Positions 1 through 9,970 of a stretch of 64,000 nt of DNA are shown here, piece after piece. Position 1 is the first letter of the stretch. Each line of letters begins with the position of its first letter. The translations under genes and the position numbers were made by a program. Source of the DNA: Rhodospirillaceae bacterium (GTDB lineage: Bacteria > Pseudomonadota > Alphaproteobacteria > UBA828); contig PBVE01000012.1 of NCBI GenBank assembly GCA_002728135.1, positions 56,347 to 120,346 on the forward strand, given 5' to 3'. Under the pieces are notes generated by a model. It had not been told where the DNA came from and ran no database searches. It saw nothing but the letters and a program-made list of their open reading frames with translations.

Positions 1-537
1 TTATTCCTACTTTGCAGTAGCATCATGGAAAGTATAACTGAATTGCCTCAACCTGTTATTGCTCAAGTTCAAGGCATGGCCACAGCAGCTGGCTGCCAAC
101 TAGTGGCTACATGCGATCTTGCCATAGCAAGTGATAATACTAATTTTTGTACTCCAGGTGTTAACATTGGTCTGTTCTGCTCCACACCAATGGTTGCACT
201 ATCAAGAAATATTACAAACAAAAGGGCTATGGAGATGCTTCTTACAGGAGAAAATATAAATGCATTGACTGCTCTAGAATGGGGTTTAATTAATCGAGTT
301 GTTCCGCCTGATGAGTTAAAAAACCAAACCAGTCTCCTTGCAAATAAGATTGCACAAAAGCCATACAAAACAATAAAAATTGGCAAAAAAGCTTTCTATA
401 ACCAGCTAAATATGGATCTCCATAAAGCTTATATTTATACGAGTCAGATAATGGCTGAGAACATGCTTTCGGATGATGCAGAAGAAGGTATAAATGCTTT
501 TACAGAAAACCGTGAACCATCTTGGCCTCAATCATAG
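1..537 (+). CDS. Enoyl-CoA hydratase/isomerase family protein, ECHDC3-like (5' end outside window)
   Basis: The reading frame is open from the first base, so the gene begins upstream; 178 residues are visible. They cover the C-terminal two thirds of a crotonase fold. The oxyanion-hole segment QGMATAAGCQLVATCDLAIA near residues 29-48 and the following TPGVNIGLFCSTP stretch resemble ECHDC3-type proteins rather than classical EchA/PaaG enzymes. ECHDC3-like proteins lack a firmly assigned reaction, so hydratase activity is only presumed. Nothing in the visible part looks broken. The next gene starts about 50 bases downstream on the same strand and may be cotranscribed. Confidence 0.85.
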   Translation, partial: LFLLCSSIMESITELPQPVIAQVQGMATAAGCQLVATCDLAIASDNTNFCTPGVNIGLFCSTPMVALSRNITNKRAMEMLLTGENINALTALEWGLINRVVPPDELKNQTSLLANKIAQKPYKTIKIGKKAFYNQLNMDLHKAYIYTSQIMAENMLSDDAEEGINAFTENREPSWPQS

Positions 538-589
538 ACAAATGCTTTCCGAACAAACCAAAAATAATAAAGTCACTAAGTCCAAACAA

Positions 590-1033
590 ATGGGAAATAG
601 CTTTACTTACTCTGACAGTCAAATTCTAAGAATCCTTAATTCTGTAAAAACTATAGCAATAATAGGTGCAAGTATTACTGAGAAAAGAACTAGTCATATT
701 CTCATGAAATATCTCCATGGTAAAGGCTATAGAATAATCCCTATCAACCCAAACTATTCCGGTAAGAAAATTCTTAGCGAGGAGGTGTATCCATCATTAT
801 CTGAATGCAATCAACAGATTGATATGGTTGATGTGTTCCTAAAAAATTGTCAAATCACAGAAATTGCGGAGGAATCAGCCTTAAATAAAAATAGACTAAA
901 AATAAAATGTCTATGGACACAACTTGGATTAATAAATTTACAAGCACACAAAATCGCCTCAGCAGCTGGTATTGAAGTGATAATGGATAGATGTCCCAAA
1001 ATCGAGTATTCGCGTTTATCAAAGAAATATTAA
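590..1033 (+). CDS. CoA-binding domain protein (YccU-like)
   Basis: A 147-residue Rossmann-type protein of the CoA_binding_2 family. The segment VKTIAIIGAS near residue 20 is the usual nucleotide-binding loop, followed by a GYRIIPINPNY strand typical of the family. Members bind CoA or a related nucleotide; the cellular role is not established. In-frame ATGs at 494 and 542 are alternatives. The 590 start gives the normal family length and places the binding loop about 20 residues from the N-terminus. The 494 ATG has a GAAGG-like sequence in front, but that stretch is also coding sequence of the preceding gene, so it may be fortuitous. Confidence 0.75.
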   Translation: MGNSFTYSDSQILRILNSVKTIAIIGASITEKRTSHILMKYLHGKGYRIIPINPNYSGKKILSEEVYPSLSECNQQIDMVDVFLKNCQITEIAEESALNKNRLKIKCLWTQLGLINLQAHKIASAAGIEVIMDRCPKIEYSRLSKKY

Positions 1034-1149
1034 TCGGAATAAAAAACAAAAGTTTTTATAATTCGAGATTAAGGTTTATGCTAAATTCAAAGATAAACTT
1101 GTAAAATACAATAAATAACTTGAATAATACTGATGATGGAATTTTATAC

Positions 1150-1177
1150 TTCAGATTTTGTTTTGAGGGTTTATAAT
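1150..1177 (+). promoter_or_regulatory. Possible sigma-70-type promoter for ispH-hpnH
   Basis: A perfect TATAAT at 1172-1177 lies 16 bases after TTCAGA at 1150-1155 (4 of 6 matches to TTGACA), about 90 bases before ispH. The gap is very A+T-rich, so chance matches are likely. It is listed because the -10 box is exact and this is the longest gap in the window. Confidence 0.35.
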
Positions 1178-1266
1178 TATGTTAACTTTAAAAATCTATT
1201 TACTGGATAGGTCACTCATAAAATAAATACTGTTAGAAATTAGTCTTAAATACGGAGTAATATATA

Positions 1267-2262
1267 ATGAAGGTTATTCTGGCAGAACCAAGAGGTTTTT
1301 GTGCAGGTGTTGAACGTGCGGTTGAAATTGTTGAGAGAGCCCTTGAGGTATTTGGACCTCCTGTATATGTCCGTCATGAAATTGTTCATAACAAAAGGGT
1401 TGTAGATAACCTTAAAGAAAAAGGTGCTGTATTTGTGGAGGAACTTGATGAAGTTCCAGATGGTGGTGTCACTATTTTCAGTGCTCATGGAGTATCTGAA
1501 AAAGTCGAGAACACTGCCGAAAAACGAGGATTACCTGTAATAGATGCGACCTGTCCACTAGTTGCAAAAGTTCATATCGAGGCAATTAGATATGAAAATG
1601 AAGGTAAAGAAGTTGTACTTATAGGACACGAGGGGCATCCAGAAGTTGAAGGTACTAGTGGCCGAGTAAAGAAAGGTGTTCATATTGTAGCAACTCCAGA
1701 TGATGTAGCCCACCTTAAAGTAAGCAACCCAGACCAGGTGGCATATGTAACACAGACAACTTTATCTGTAGATGATACAAGGGAAGTTATTGAAGCTCTC
1801 AAAAATCGTTATCCCAATATCTCTGGGCCTGATGTAAAAGATATATGCTATGCAACACAAAACCGCCAAGCATCAGTTAGGCTACTTGCAGAAGAAGTCG
1901 ATATGATACTGGTTGTTGGAGCAAAGAATAGCTCAAACTCGAATCGTCTACGAGATCTTGGTGAAGAAATGGGTGTGCCAACACACCTCATCAATGACGC
2001 ACGAGATGTAAACCCTAATTGGTTTGAAAAAATAAAGAAAATCGGCATCACTGCAGGTGCATCTGCACCCGAACTTCTTGTTCAAGAGGTAGTTAGCCGC
2101 ATAAGAGAACTTGGTAATGTAGAACTTTGTATTCAGGATGGTATCAAAGAGCGAGTTAGATTTAAACTGCCAACTGAACTTGTAAAACAAGGCGAAGATG
2201 GTAAAACTCCCATTCCAGAGAATGGTAAAAATATTACCGATTCTTCATTCAATTTTTCATGA
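1267..2262 (+). CDS. ispH: 4-hydroxy-3-methylbut-2-enyl diphosphate reductase
   Basis: IspH carries out the last MEP-pathway step, reducing HMBPP to IPP and DMAPP with a cubane Fe-S cluster. The 331-residue protein is full length. The three cluster cysteines are seen in [10 protein letters not shown] (near residue 12), DATCPLV (near 97) and DICYATQ (near 197). A GGAG ribosome site lies 9 bases before the ATG. hpnH follows 40 bases downstream on the same strand, so precursor supply and hopanoid side-chain synthesis are probably cotranscribed. dxs and dxr, the early MEP genes, lie in the same island. Confidence 0.97.
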   Translation: MKVILAEPRGFCAGVERAVEIVERALEVFGPPVYVRHEIVHNKRVVDNLKEKGAVFVEELDEVPDGGVTIFSAHGVSEKVENTAEKRGLPVIDATCPLVAKVHIEAIRYENEGKEVVLIGHEGHPEVEGTSGRVKKGVHIVATPDDVAHLKVSNPDQVAYVTQTTLSVDDTREVIEALKNRYPNISGPDVKDICYATQNRQASVRLLAEEVDMILVVGAKNSSNSNRLRDLGEEMGVPTHLINDARDVNPNWFEKIKKIGITAGASAPELLVQEVVSRIRELGNVELCIQDGIKERVRFKLPTELVKQGEDGKTPIPENGKNITDSSFNFS

Positions 2263-2302
2263 TTCTTCTAAATTTAAAACTCATCAAAATGGTAATTATC
2301 TA

Positions 2303-3427
2303 ATGTCTGTTCCAGCAATTCAAACAATTAGAGTAGGTGCTTATATTATAAAAAAACGCCTATCAGGAAAAAAAAAGTTTCCACTAGTTCTAATGCTAGA
2401 GCCCCTCTTTCGTTGCAACCTTGCCTGCCCGGGTTGCGGAAAAATTGATTATCCGAAAGAAATACTCAACCAAAGACTAAGTCTAAAAGAGTGCTTAGAT
2501 GCAGTTGATGAGTGTGGTGCACCAATAGTTTCTATACCAGGTGGGGAACCACTTATACATAATGAAATAAAAGAAATTGTTGAACAAATAGTTTATAGGA
2601 AAAAATTTGTTTATTTGTGTACTAATGCACTTTTATTGGAAAAAAAATTAGTAGATTTTAAACCTTCTCCCTACCTTACATTTTCTGTTCATTTAGATGG
2701 CTTAGAGTCGGCACATGACAAAGCCGTAGACCAGAGAGGAACATTTAAACGTGCAACCAGTGCAATACGGGCAGCAAAAAATAAAGGCTTTAGAGTAAAC
2801 GTAAATTCTACAATTTTCGATGGACATCCTGCCGAGGAAATTGCAGAATTCTTTGATTATGCAACTCATGAATTAGGCGTTGATGCGATTACAGTATCAC
2901 CCGGCTATTCATATGAAAGAGCTGAGGATCAAGATCACTTCCTAAACAGAGCTAAAACAAAAAACCTATTTAGAGAAATATTTGAACTAGGTAAAGGACA
3001 TAGGTGGAAATTTAGTCAATCAAGTTTGTTTCTAAATTTTTTAGCTGGCAATGAAAGTTATGAATGCACTCCTTGGGGTAATCCAACGCGAAATATTTTT
3101 GGCTGGCAAAAACCATGTTACCTGATTGGTGAGGGATATACTTCTACTTTCAAGGAGCTCATGGATGACACTCCATGGGACAAGTATGGAACTGGACGAT
3201 ACGAAAAATGTAAAGACTGCATGGTTCACTGCGGTTATGAAGCGACGGCTGTTGAAGATACGATATCAAAACCAATAAAGGCTCTATTAGTTAATTTATT
3301 GGGAATTAAAACTAAGGGGCCTATGGCACCAGAACCCGCCTACAATAATGCTAGAGAAGCCGAAGACTTACATGAAAAACATGTAAAACAAAAACTTGAA
3401 GAGATAAGAAGCACAGAAACCCCTTGA
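2303..3427 (+). CDS. hpnH: Adenosyl-hopene transferase HpnH (radical SAM)
   Basis: HpnH is the radical SAM enzyme that attaches the 5'-deoxyadenosyl group of SAM to diploptene, the first step in making extended bacteriohopanepolyols. The 374-residue protein has the CxxxCxxC cluster motif in RCNLACPGCGK near residue 45 and a glycine-rich GGEPL segment near 80, and a cysteine-containing C-terminal part (KCKDCMVHCGYE). The start at 2303 (MSVPAIQTIRVG) matches the family N-terminus; an upstream in-frame ATG at 2198 lies inside ispH and is unlikely. hpnG, the next enzyme of the pathway, is convergent immediately downstream. Confidence 0.95.
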   Translation: MSVPAIQTIRVGAYIIKKRLSGKKKFPLVLMLEPLFRCNLACPGCGKIDYPKEILNQRLSLKECLDAVDECGAPIVSIPGGEPLIHNEIKEIVEQIVYRKKFVYLCTNALLLEKKLVDFKPSPYLTFSVHLDGLESAHDKAVDQRGTFKRATSAIRAAKNKGFRVNVNSTIFDGHPAEEIAEFFDYATHELGVDAITVSPGYSYERAEDQDHFLNRAKTKNLFREIFELGKGHRWKFSQSSLFLNFLAGNESYECTPWGNPTRNIFGWQKPCYLIGEGYTSTFKELMDDTPWDKYGTGRYEKCKDCMVHCGYEATAVEDTISKPIKALLVNLLGIKTKGPMAPEPAYNNAREAEDLHEKHVKQKLEEIRSTETP

Positions 3428-3450
3428 TTAATATTGTAATATATTGATCA
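3425..3450. terminator. A+T-rich stem-loop between convergent hpnH and hpnG
   Basis: TGATTAATAT and ATATTGATCA can pair over 10 positions (one G-U) around a 6-base loop. The element overlaps the hpnH stop codon and the hpnG stop codon. No clear U-tract follows on either strand, so it is at best a weak bidirectional terminator or an mRNA 3'-end stabiliser. Confidence 0.3.
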
Positions 3451-4179
3451 CTTGGTTGCAGCTCTAAAATCTCTACCAACCCGTTTAAGATAACGCATTG
3501 CTATAGAAGTTTCCCCTGCAACACCCATCAAAGCAGGAAAATCAACGGGCCTTCGAAGTAAAGCCCATATTACACGAGCTACAGAAACTTCTCTCTCACT
3601 TCCAATTGCAGCCAACGCAGCTTCTGGAATACGTCTTTCTGCAGGATCAGATATAACCCTAATAGCAAACCATGGTAAATCAGATTCAGCACCCAACTTT
3701 GCAACAATATGACTTTCCATATCAACTGCCAGAGCACCTGTTAACAGGTGCAGATTGTTTTTTTCCGACGGTTTGGATATTGGCTTATCAACACCCAACA
3801 ATAAGCCACTATCTGCATCCTCTCCAAATATATCTTTAATTTTAGAAAGCCAAATTTTATCAGCATCATATGCTACATTTTTAAGGTGCTTATTGGCTTC
3901 ATTTTTGTGAGCCTCATCGGTAAGATTTAAAGTCGAGTGAGTCATCACACTTGAAGCAACAATAATTTGACCAGGCTTATATCCTGGCTTTAATGCCCCA
4001 GCAACACCCACACTACCCAAGAGAGTTGCACCATTGTTAATTAAACCTCTGAGCCTATCGGTCCCTCTTGTCGCATCTGCAGCGGAAGTTACCACAGAAA
4101 AATTATCTGACTGTTTACCTAAGGCTCTAGCTTCTGCAGTTAAACCAGTTAAAATTCCAATTTTAATTTCTTCTGACAT
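3448..4179 (-). CDS. hpnG: Adenosylhopane nucleosidase/phosphorylase HpnG
   Basis: HpnG releases adenine from adenosylhopane to give a ribosyl- or phosphoribosyl-hopane. The 243-residue protein has a nucleoside phosphorylase fold: IKIGILTGLTAEARAL at the N-terminus, GSVGVAGALKPGYKPGQIIV near residue 55, and AVDMESHIVAKL near 150, which holds the conserved purine-site Asp/Met/Glu. The ATG at 4179 gives the normal family start; ATGs at 4248 and 4257 would overlap the end of shc. The gene sits 40 bases downstream of shc on the same strand, and hpnH is convergent. Confidence 0.9.
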   Translation of the reverse strand: MSEEIKIGILTGLTAEARALGKQSDNFSVVTSAADATRGTDRLRGLINNGATLLGSVGVAGALKPGYKPGQIIVASSVMTHSTLNLTDEAHKNEANKHLKNVAYDADKIWLSKIKDIFGEDADSGLLLGVDKPISKPSEKNNLHLLTGALAVDMESHIVAKLGAESDLPWFAIRVISDPAERRIPEAALAAIGSEREVSVARVIWALLRRPVDFPALMGVAGETSIAMRYLKRVGRDFRAATK

Positions 4180-4219
4180 TTCTAATGTCCCAGACCCAGT
4201 TAATAATTTATATTTTAAA

Positions 4220-6211
4220 TTACAAGCCCCAAATAGTACTAGACTCATTCTTTTCAATCAAACAACGATAGCGAGATAAAGCCCACAGTGGAAAATATGC
4301 ACTATAACCATGATAACGAAGGTAGAATACTCTTGGAAAACCTACGGATGTATAATTCTCTTCATTCCACTTAGGACCATCTCTTTCTGCATCTATTAGA
4401 TAACGTATTCCTTTGTGGGTTGAAGATGAATTAACTTCACCCGCGGCCATTAAACCTAGGAGGGCCCATGACGTTTGTGATGGTGTACTAAACTTTTTTA
4501 AAGATTCGGACGTACGTTCTGGATAATAACTATCTCCAGATTCTCCCCAGCCACCATCTGGACGTTGTTTAGACTTTATCCATTTAACTGCTGCTTTTAC
4601 ACAACTTGATGATTGGGGTACTCCTGCTGCATTCAAAGCACATAAGACTGACCAAGTACCATAAATATAATTTGTTCCCCAGCGTCCAAACCATGACCCA
4701 TTTGCTTCTTGTTCAGCCTCCAGGAAACGAAGTGCACGCTTTACTGCAGGATGTTGAGAGTCACCTATTTGGCATAAAAAACTTAAACATCGGGCACTCA
4801 CGTCTGCAGTTGATGGATCAAGTAAAGCACCATGATCAGCAAATGGTATATAATTCAAATAGCTATAATTATTATTTGAATCGAAAGCTCCCCACCCACC
4901 ATCTTTTCCCTGCATTCCAATTATCCAATCACGTGCAAGTTGTATAGGCTTGGCATATTTTTTAGCATCTACACGATGTAAAGCTGAGGCTACAACGGCT
5001 GTATCATCTACATCAGGGTAATAGTCATTATTATATTGGAATGCCCATCCACCAGAAATGGCATCTGGTGCACCGCTTATCCAATCTCCCCTAACATTTA
5101 TAATCTGCCGATTTATTAGCCACTCCATTGTCTTTTCAATATTAGGCAGATTACAAGTAGATAAGGATTGTTGAATAGCTTCCTTAGCCTCAAGCATAGC
5201 ATGAGCTGCAAGCGCCGTATCCCAAACTGGGGAGACACATGGTTGACAGTATTGCCTACCATTAATTGGTTTTGTAAGTAGCAGGTCAATTGAACGCCGA
5301 ACTAATTGTCTTGTTTCGTTATCAGGGCTGTAACCCAAAGAATGCAAAGCCATTAAAAGATTTGCCATTGGTGGAAAAATTGCACCTAGTCCATCTTCAC
5401 CATTTAGCCGCACTTTGCACCAATCTAGTGCCTTATTAACTGCCTTATTCCTAAAGTATTTAGGAATAAAACGTTCAAATATATGAAGAATTCTATCAAC
5501 AACCAAAATAATACCACTGGAATCCATAGTTAGATGAAAGTAATTTTCTTCATTAGGTTTTCTACAAAATAATTCATGTAAGTTAACACCTGTTGGATTT
5601 TCTGCCTTAGGGCGCAAAGACATAAGAATTGTTAGGGGTACTAATGTTGTTCTGGACCAATATGATATTTTACTTAGATGAAAAGGAAACCATTTTGGTA
5701 AAAATATAAGCTCTACCGGCATAGAAGGTACTGCACGCCACGGTACTTGTCCAAAAAGTGCTAATGAGGTACGAGTAAAAACATTAGCTTTTGCGGCTCC
5801 ACCTGCTTTAAGAATTGATCTTCGGGCTCTAACCATATGCGGGTCTGAAGGACTGTCACCAACTAATTTTAATGCCCAATATGCCTTAACAGAACAGCTT
5901 ACATCTAAGCTGCCACCTTTAAATAAAGGCCATCCACCATGCTCTTCTTGAACTGAACGAAGATATTTTGCCAGTCTCTGTTCTTTTCGTATGTCTCTTT
6001 CATTAAGAAAATGTCCTAAAATAATGTATTCTGCTGGTATAGTTGCATCTGCTTCAAGTTCAAAAACCCAATGTCCATCCATATGTTGGGCAGAGCTTAG
6101 TTCAGATGCAGCATCAGTAATTACAAAATCAAGGTCATCACTGGGAATATTTATTGGTCTAGATGGATTATAAGTGCCAAGATTATCATCACAAGACAAC
6201 AGAGAATTCAT
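4220..6211 (-). CDS. shc: Squalene-hopene cyclase
   Basis: Shc (HpnF) cyclises squalene to hopene and hopanol at the membrane. The 663-residue protein is of normal length. The catalytic DVDDTAVV (DxDDTA) motif lies near residue 404. Repeated QW-type motifs are visible, for example KDGGWGAFDS, ANGSWFGRWG and RPDGGWGESGDS. It is followed by hpnG and preceded 10 bases upstream by dxs on the same strand, consistent with a dxs-shc-hpnG transcript. No internal defects were seen. Confidence 0.97.
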   Translation of the reverse strand: MNSLLSCDDNLGTYNPSRPINIPSDDLDFVITDAASELSSAQHMDGHWVFELEADATIPAEYIILGHFLNERDIRKEQRLAKYLRSVQEEHGGWPLFKGGSLDVSCSVKAYWALKLVGDSPSDPHMVRARRSILKAGGAAKANVFTRTSLALFGQVPWRAVPSMPVELIFLPKWFPFHLSKISYWSRTTLVPLTILMSLRPKAENPTGVNLHELFCRKPNEENYFHLTMDSSGIILVVDRILHIFERFIPKYFRNKAVNKALDWCKVRLNGEDGLGAIFPPMANLLMALHSLGYSPDNETRQLVRRSIDLLLTKPINGRQYCQPCVSPVWDTALAAHAMLEAKEAIQQSLSTCNLPNIEKTMEWLINRQIINVRGDWISGAPDAISGGWAFQYNNDYYPDVDDTAVVASALHRVDAKKYAKPIQLARDWIIGMQGKDGGWGAFDSNNNYSYLNYIPFADHGALLDPSTADVSARCLSFLCQIGDSQHPAVKRALRFLEAEQEANGSWFGRWGTNYIYGTWSVLCALNAAGVPQSSSCVKAAVKWIKSKQRPDGGWGESGDSYYPERTSESLKKFSTPSQTSWALLGLMAAGEVNSSSTHKGIRYLIDAERDGPKWNEENYTSVGFPRVFYLRYHGYSAYFPLWALSRYRCLIEKNESSTIWGL

Positions 6212-6220
6212 TATAATAGC

Positions 6221-8176
6221 TTAAGCCCGCCGTGCTGCTGCGGCAGAGTTTGAACCAAGTGCAGCTAAGGCTGTATTAACAATGTTTTCAAAATCAAGTC
6301 CTGCATCTTTGTACATTCCATCAGGAGTACCGTGAGAAATAAACCTGTCCGGAAGTGTCATTGAACGAATTTTAAGACCAGAATCCAACATTCCACTATT
6401 GGCAAGATATTGCATAACATGAGCTGAAAACCCACCTACAGCACCCTCTTCAATTGTAATTAGAACCTCATGTTCTCGTGCTAAACGTCTAACTAAATCT
6501 TCGTCAAGAGGTTTTACGAATCTTGCATCTGCTACAGTGGTGCTTAATCCTCTAGCAGTTAATTCCTCTGCTGCAGCTAGGCTCTCTTGAAGATGAGCCC
6601 CAAAAGATAAAATTGCGATATTCGTTCCTTCACGCATAATCCTGCCCTTACCCAACTCAAGAGCTCGTATTTCTTTTGGCGTTTCAAGTCCTAAACCTTC
6701 CCCACGTGGATATCTAAAAGCACTTGGTCTATCGTCTATCAAGGCAGCTGTATGAACCATATGTCTTAACTCTGATTCGTCAGCAGGTGCCATTATGACT
6801 ATTCCTGGAAGTGTACCCAAATATGTAATGTCATAAGACCCTGCATGCGTTGCACCATCTGCACCAACCAAACCAGCACGATCAATAGCAAAACGAACTG
6901 GTAAACTTTGTAATGCAACATCATGAACAATTTGATCATATGCACGTTGTAAAAACGTAGAATAGATGGCAGCAAAAGGCTTCATACCTTCTGTTGCAAG
7001 ACCAGCCGCAAATGTTATCGCGTGTTGTTCAGCTATACCGACATCAAAACATCGCTCTGGAAATACAGATGAAAATTTGTCAATTCCAGTTCCTGATGGC
7101 ATAGCAGCAGTAATTGCCACTATTTTGTCGTCACGTTGAGCCTCATTTATAAGAGCTTCTGCAAAGACATTTGTGTAGCTAGGAGCCTTTGGAGAAGCCT
7201 TCTTTTGCTCACCAGTCACTACATTAAATTTTCCTACACCATGATACTTATCTTCGGCTTCTTCAGCAGGTTTATATCCCTTACCCTTTTGAGTAATAAC
7301 ATGAATAAGAACTGGTCCTGGAGTATTATCATCCCTTACATTTTTTAGAACTGGGACTAAATGATCCAGATTGTGTCCGTCGATCGGTCCAATGTAAAAG
7401 AAACCCAGTTCATCGAAAAGCGTCCCACCTGTAACCATCCCTCTGCTATATTCCTCAGCTCGCTTAGCTGCCTCTCCCATAGGCTTAGGCAATTTAGATG
7501 CAAATTGCTTTGCTACTTCTCTAAGACTACGAAAAGAATGACTAGATAAGATACGTGACAAATAAGCATTTAAAGCACCAACTGCAGGTGCAATAGACAT
7601 CTTATTATCATTCAAAATAACTATGAGTCTCTCGTTTCTTGAGCCAGCATTATTCATAGCCTCGTAGGCCATACCAGCAGACATTGCCCCATCACCTATA
7701 ACACAGATCACATTTCGGTTATCATGGTTTAGAGCTGATCCAACTGCCATGCCAAGACCGGCAGAAATAGAAGTAGAAGAATGTGCTGTACCAAATGCAT
7801 CATATTCACTCTCGCTACGTTTTACGAATCCATAAAGGCCACCTGGTTGACGGAGAGTTCGTATTCTATCACGCCGACCTGTTAAAATTTTATGTGGGTA
7901 GGATTGATGCCCAACATCCCAAATTAATCGATCATTTGGAGTGTCAAAAACATAGTGTAATGCAGTTGTAAGTTCTACTACACCAAGTCCAGCACCTAAA
8001 TGACCACCAGTTACTGAAACCGCATCTATAGTTTCTTGGCGTAGCTCTTTTGCAACTTGTTTTAGTTTCTTAACCGGTAAAGACCTCAGATCTGATGGCA
8101 CTTCAATTGTGTCTAACAACACAGTTTCAGACTTTGAAGTCAGTTCCTCCCTTTTTTTCGGCATATTCATACTCAC
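6221..8176 (-). CDS. dxs: 1-deoxy-D-xylulose-5-phosphate synthase
   Basis: Dxs condenses pyruvate and glyceraldehyde 3-phosphate in the first MEP-pathway step, using thiamine diphosphate. The 651-residue protein has the ThDP motif beginning [19 protein letters not shown] and ending LNDN near residues 160-190, the catalytic Glu in [16 protein letters not shown] near 380, and a C-terminal transketolase domain ending in an Ala-rich tail. Start choice is between GTG at 8176 and ATG at 8170, six bases apart. The 105-base gap upstream shows no thiamine riboswitch that I can recognise. Dxs is transcribed toward shc, tying precursor supply to cyclisation. Confidence 0.96.
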   Translation of the reverse strand: MSMNMPKKREELTSKSETVLLDTIEVPSDLRSLPVKKLKQVAKELRQETIDAVSVTGGHLGAGLGVVELTTALHYVFDTPNDRLIWDVGHQSYPHKILTGRRDRIRTLRQPGGLYGFVKRSESEYDAFGTAHSSTSISAGLGMAVGSALNHDNRNVICVIGDGAMSAGMAYEAMNNAGSRNERLIVILNDNKMSIAPAVGALNAYLSRILSSHSFRSLREVAKQFASKLPKPMGEAAKRAEEYSRGMVTGGTLFDELGFFYIGPIDGHNLDHLVPVLKNVRDDNTPGPVLIHVITQKGKGYKPAEEAEDKYHGVGKFNVVTGEQKKASPKAPSYTNVFAEALINEAQRDDKIVAITAAMPSGTGIDKFSSVFPERCFDVGIAEQHAITFAAGLATEGMKPFAAIYSTFLQRAYDQIVHDVALQSLPVRFAIDRAGLVGADGATHAGSYDITYLGTLPGIVIMAPADESELRHMVHTAALIDDRPSAFRYPRGEGLGLETPKEIRALELGKGRIMREGTNIAILSFGAHLQESLAAAEELTARGLSTTVADARFVKPLDEDLVRRLAREHEVLITIEEGAVGGFSAHVMQYLANSGMLDSGLKIRSMTLPDRFISHGTPDGMYKDAGLDFENIVNTALAALGSNSAAAARRA

Positions 8177-8281
8177 TTGCTGCCTAATTTTTATGTAACA
8201 AAAATACTACAATCTCAACTGATCTTAAAGGTATTTAAGGGATTAATTAAAACTAATGGAATTTTTTAGCAAGAAAATATA

Positions 8282-8860
8282 CTAAAAACTAACACCGTAT
8301 CTAACCCCAAAAGTATCAAGTCCTTCATTTTGGTCATCTATAGAAGCGTTAGATATATGATCTAACATAATCGAAACAGCATACTTCTTTTGAAACCTAA
8401 AACCAAATTCTAGTGACTCTCTAAACAATATCTGCATTCCAAGGTCTTTCCTACCTCTTATATCAGTGTCTAATTCACCATCATGGACTGCAAAACCTAA
8501 GCTCCCGCCAACAAATAAATTTTTACCTAAATCAAAAAACCAGTTGCCACCAAAAAAAACCTGATTTGTATTACCTTTAGTGTTTATATGCATGCCTATA
8601 TGTGGTGTTGGTGAGTATATATATCTCCATATATTCCACTCTATTGGCAAAAGGCGGACTTCTATATTCAAGTCACTACCTCGCTCTTTTTTATGACCAA
8701 AAACACCGACATCATGTCCACCACCACCAATAATTATCTCTTTAATTGGATGATTAATTCTAGCTTTCTCTGCTAAAGCCATGTCTATATTTACAAGTCC
8801 GGAAATCACGGGAACCATTATAACAATAGCCATAATTACTTTTATAACTATTAATCCCAA
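8282..8860 (-). CDS. PagL-like lipid A 3-O-deacylase / acyloxyacyl hydrolase family protein
   Basis: A 192-residue outer-membrane beta-barrel candidate. It starts with a Lys followed by a hydrophobic stretch (about residues 2-27) that looks like a signal peptide. The C-terminal part has the PagL-type catalytic His-x-Ser-Asn in LDHISNAS and the NEGLDTFGVRYGVSF ending, an aromatic C-terminus typical of barrels. PagL removes the 3-position acyl chain of lipid A in the outer membrane. The start chosen is TTG at 8860, which has a perfect AGGAGG seven bases upstream; the longer frame from TTG 8884 would put that site inside the gene. Its place in the hopanoid cluster suggests a role in outer-membrane lipid packing, which is inference. 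Confidence 0.8.
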   Translation of the reverse strand: MGLIVIKVIMAIVIMVPVISGLVNIDMALAEKARINHPIKEIIIGGGGHDVGVFGHKKERGSDLNIEVRLLPIEWNIWRYIYSPTPHIGMHINTKGNTNQVFFGGNWFFDLGKNLFVGGSLGFAVHDGELDTDIRGRKDLGMQILFRESLEFGFRFQKKYAVSIMLDHISNASIDDQNEGLDTFGVRYGVSF

Positions 8861-8867
8861 AATGAAT

Positions 8868-8873
8868 CCTCCT
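8868..8873 (-). promoter_or_regulatory. Shine-Dalgarno AGGAGG deciding a TTG start
   Basis: A perfect AGGAGG (read on the minus strand) stands seven bases before TTG 8860, the proposed start of the PagL-like gene. This is the main reason for preferring that codon over TTG 8884. Confidence 0.7.
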
Positions 8874-8962
8874 AAAATAGCCAAACCTATAAAATATCAT
8901 TTATGAAGGTTTATATATCGTTTTAAACTAAATTATAAACTCTTATATTTAAATATATTTAA

Positions 8963-9970
8963 TTATTTAGAACTAAGACCGACCTTTACATATCCTCTCT
9001 TATGAAACCATTCTACTGCATCAATAAATGCTTTGTGAGATGGCCCTGGTATATACCCAATTTTACTCTTAGCCTTTTCACTGGAAAAAAACATATTTCT
9101 CTTGGACATTCTCACAGCATCTAAAGTAATCATAGGTTCCGAGCCAAATAAACGCGCTATCAATTCACTTAAATATGCAATAGGAATTACTGAGTTGTGT
9201 GGTAAATGCAGGGTTGGTACTTTTTTGGAAGTTATGCTGCTAAGAGCCTCAAGAATATTCTTCAATGACATGTCTTCCCCCCCAAGAATATATCTCTCAC
9301 CAATTTCCCCGTTTCTCATAGCCAAGATATGTCCTAAAGCACAATCATCAACGTGAACAATATTTAGACCTGTATCGACATATGCAGGCATCTTTCCATT
9401 CAGAAAGTCAATTATGATTTTTCCAGTTGGGGTTGGTTTAATATCCCTTGGCCCAATAGGCGTGGAGGGATTTACAATGACTGCTGGCAGACCGTTATTC
9501 CTGATCATCTTTCTTACTTCTTCCTCAGCAAGAAACTTTGATTTTTTGTAGTGTCCAATCATATCCTGAAATTTTACAGGGGTATCCTCATCTGCAGGAA
9601 TTGATCCATTGCATTTACCTAAAACTGCAACAGAAGATGTGTATACAATTTTACTCACTCCTGCCCTTAGAGCAGCTGACATTAAGTTTTTTGTTCCTAA
9701 AACATTGGTTTGATACATTTCTTTGGGTTTAGGGACCCAAAGCCTATAATCTGCCGCTACATGAAATAATGCTTGGCACCCCAACAAAGCTTGATCTAAT
9801 GACTTTTCATCTTGCAAATCTGCCTCTACTCTATCCACAGCCAGTCCAGTAATATTAGATAAGACGCTTGATTGGCGTGCCATAACTCTCACATCGAATT
9901 TTTTAGATAATAATGACCTTACGACTGCAGCTCCAAGAAACCCAGTAGCACCAGTTACAAGTGTTTTCAC
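8963..9970 (-). CDS. hpnA: Hopanoid-associated sugar epimerase/dehydratase-like protein HpnA
   Basis: A 335-residue extended short-chain dehydrogenase/reductase. The N-terminal TGATGFLGAAVV motif binds NAD(P), and IVYTSSVAVLG near residue 110 with the later YxxxK-like YKKSK near 140 form the active site. It matches the hopanoid-associated sugar epimerase family; HpnA is defined by gene neighbourhood and its substrate is unproven. The start is GTG at 9970. It overlaps the stop of the upstream CDP-alcohol phosphotransferase as GTGA, so the two proteins are translationally coupled. That ties the phosphotransferase directly to the hopanoid operon. Confidence 0.88.
   Translation of the reverse strand: MKTLVTGATGFLGAAVVRSLLSKKFDVRVMARQSSVLSNITGLAVDRVEADLQDEKSLDQALLGCQALFHVAADYRLWVPKPKEMYQTNVLGTKNLMSAALRAGVSKIVYTSSVAVLGKCNGSIPADEDTPVKFQDMIGHYKKSKFLAEEEVRKMIRNNGLPAVIVNPSTPIGPRDIKPTPTGKIIIDFLNGKMPAYVDTGLNIVHVDDCALGHILAMRNGEIGERYILGGEDMSLKNILEALSSITSKKVPTLHLPHNSVIPIAYLSELIARLFGSEPMITLDAVRMSKRNMFFSSEKAKSKIGYIPGPSHKAFIDAVEWFHKRGYVKVGLSSK

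Noticed and set aside
1036..1070. Possible hairpin after the CoA-binding gene (AAAAAC/GTTTTT)
   Set aside because: Almost only A-T pairs and interrupted; expected by chance in this composition.
8177..8281. Possible thiamine riboswitch upstream of dxs
   Set aside because: The 105-base gap is A+T-rich and shows none of the conserved CUGAGA/ACCUG-type elements.
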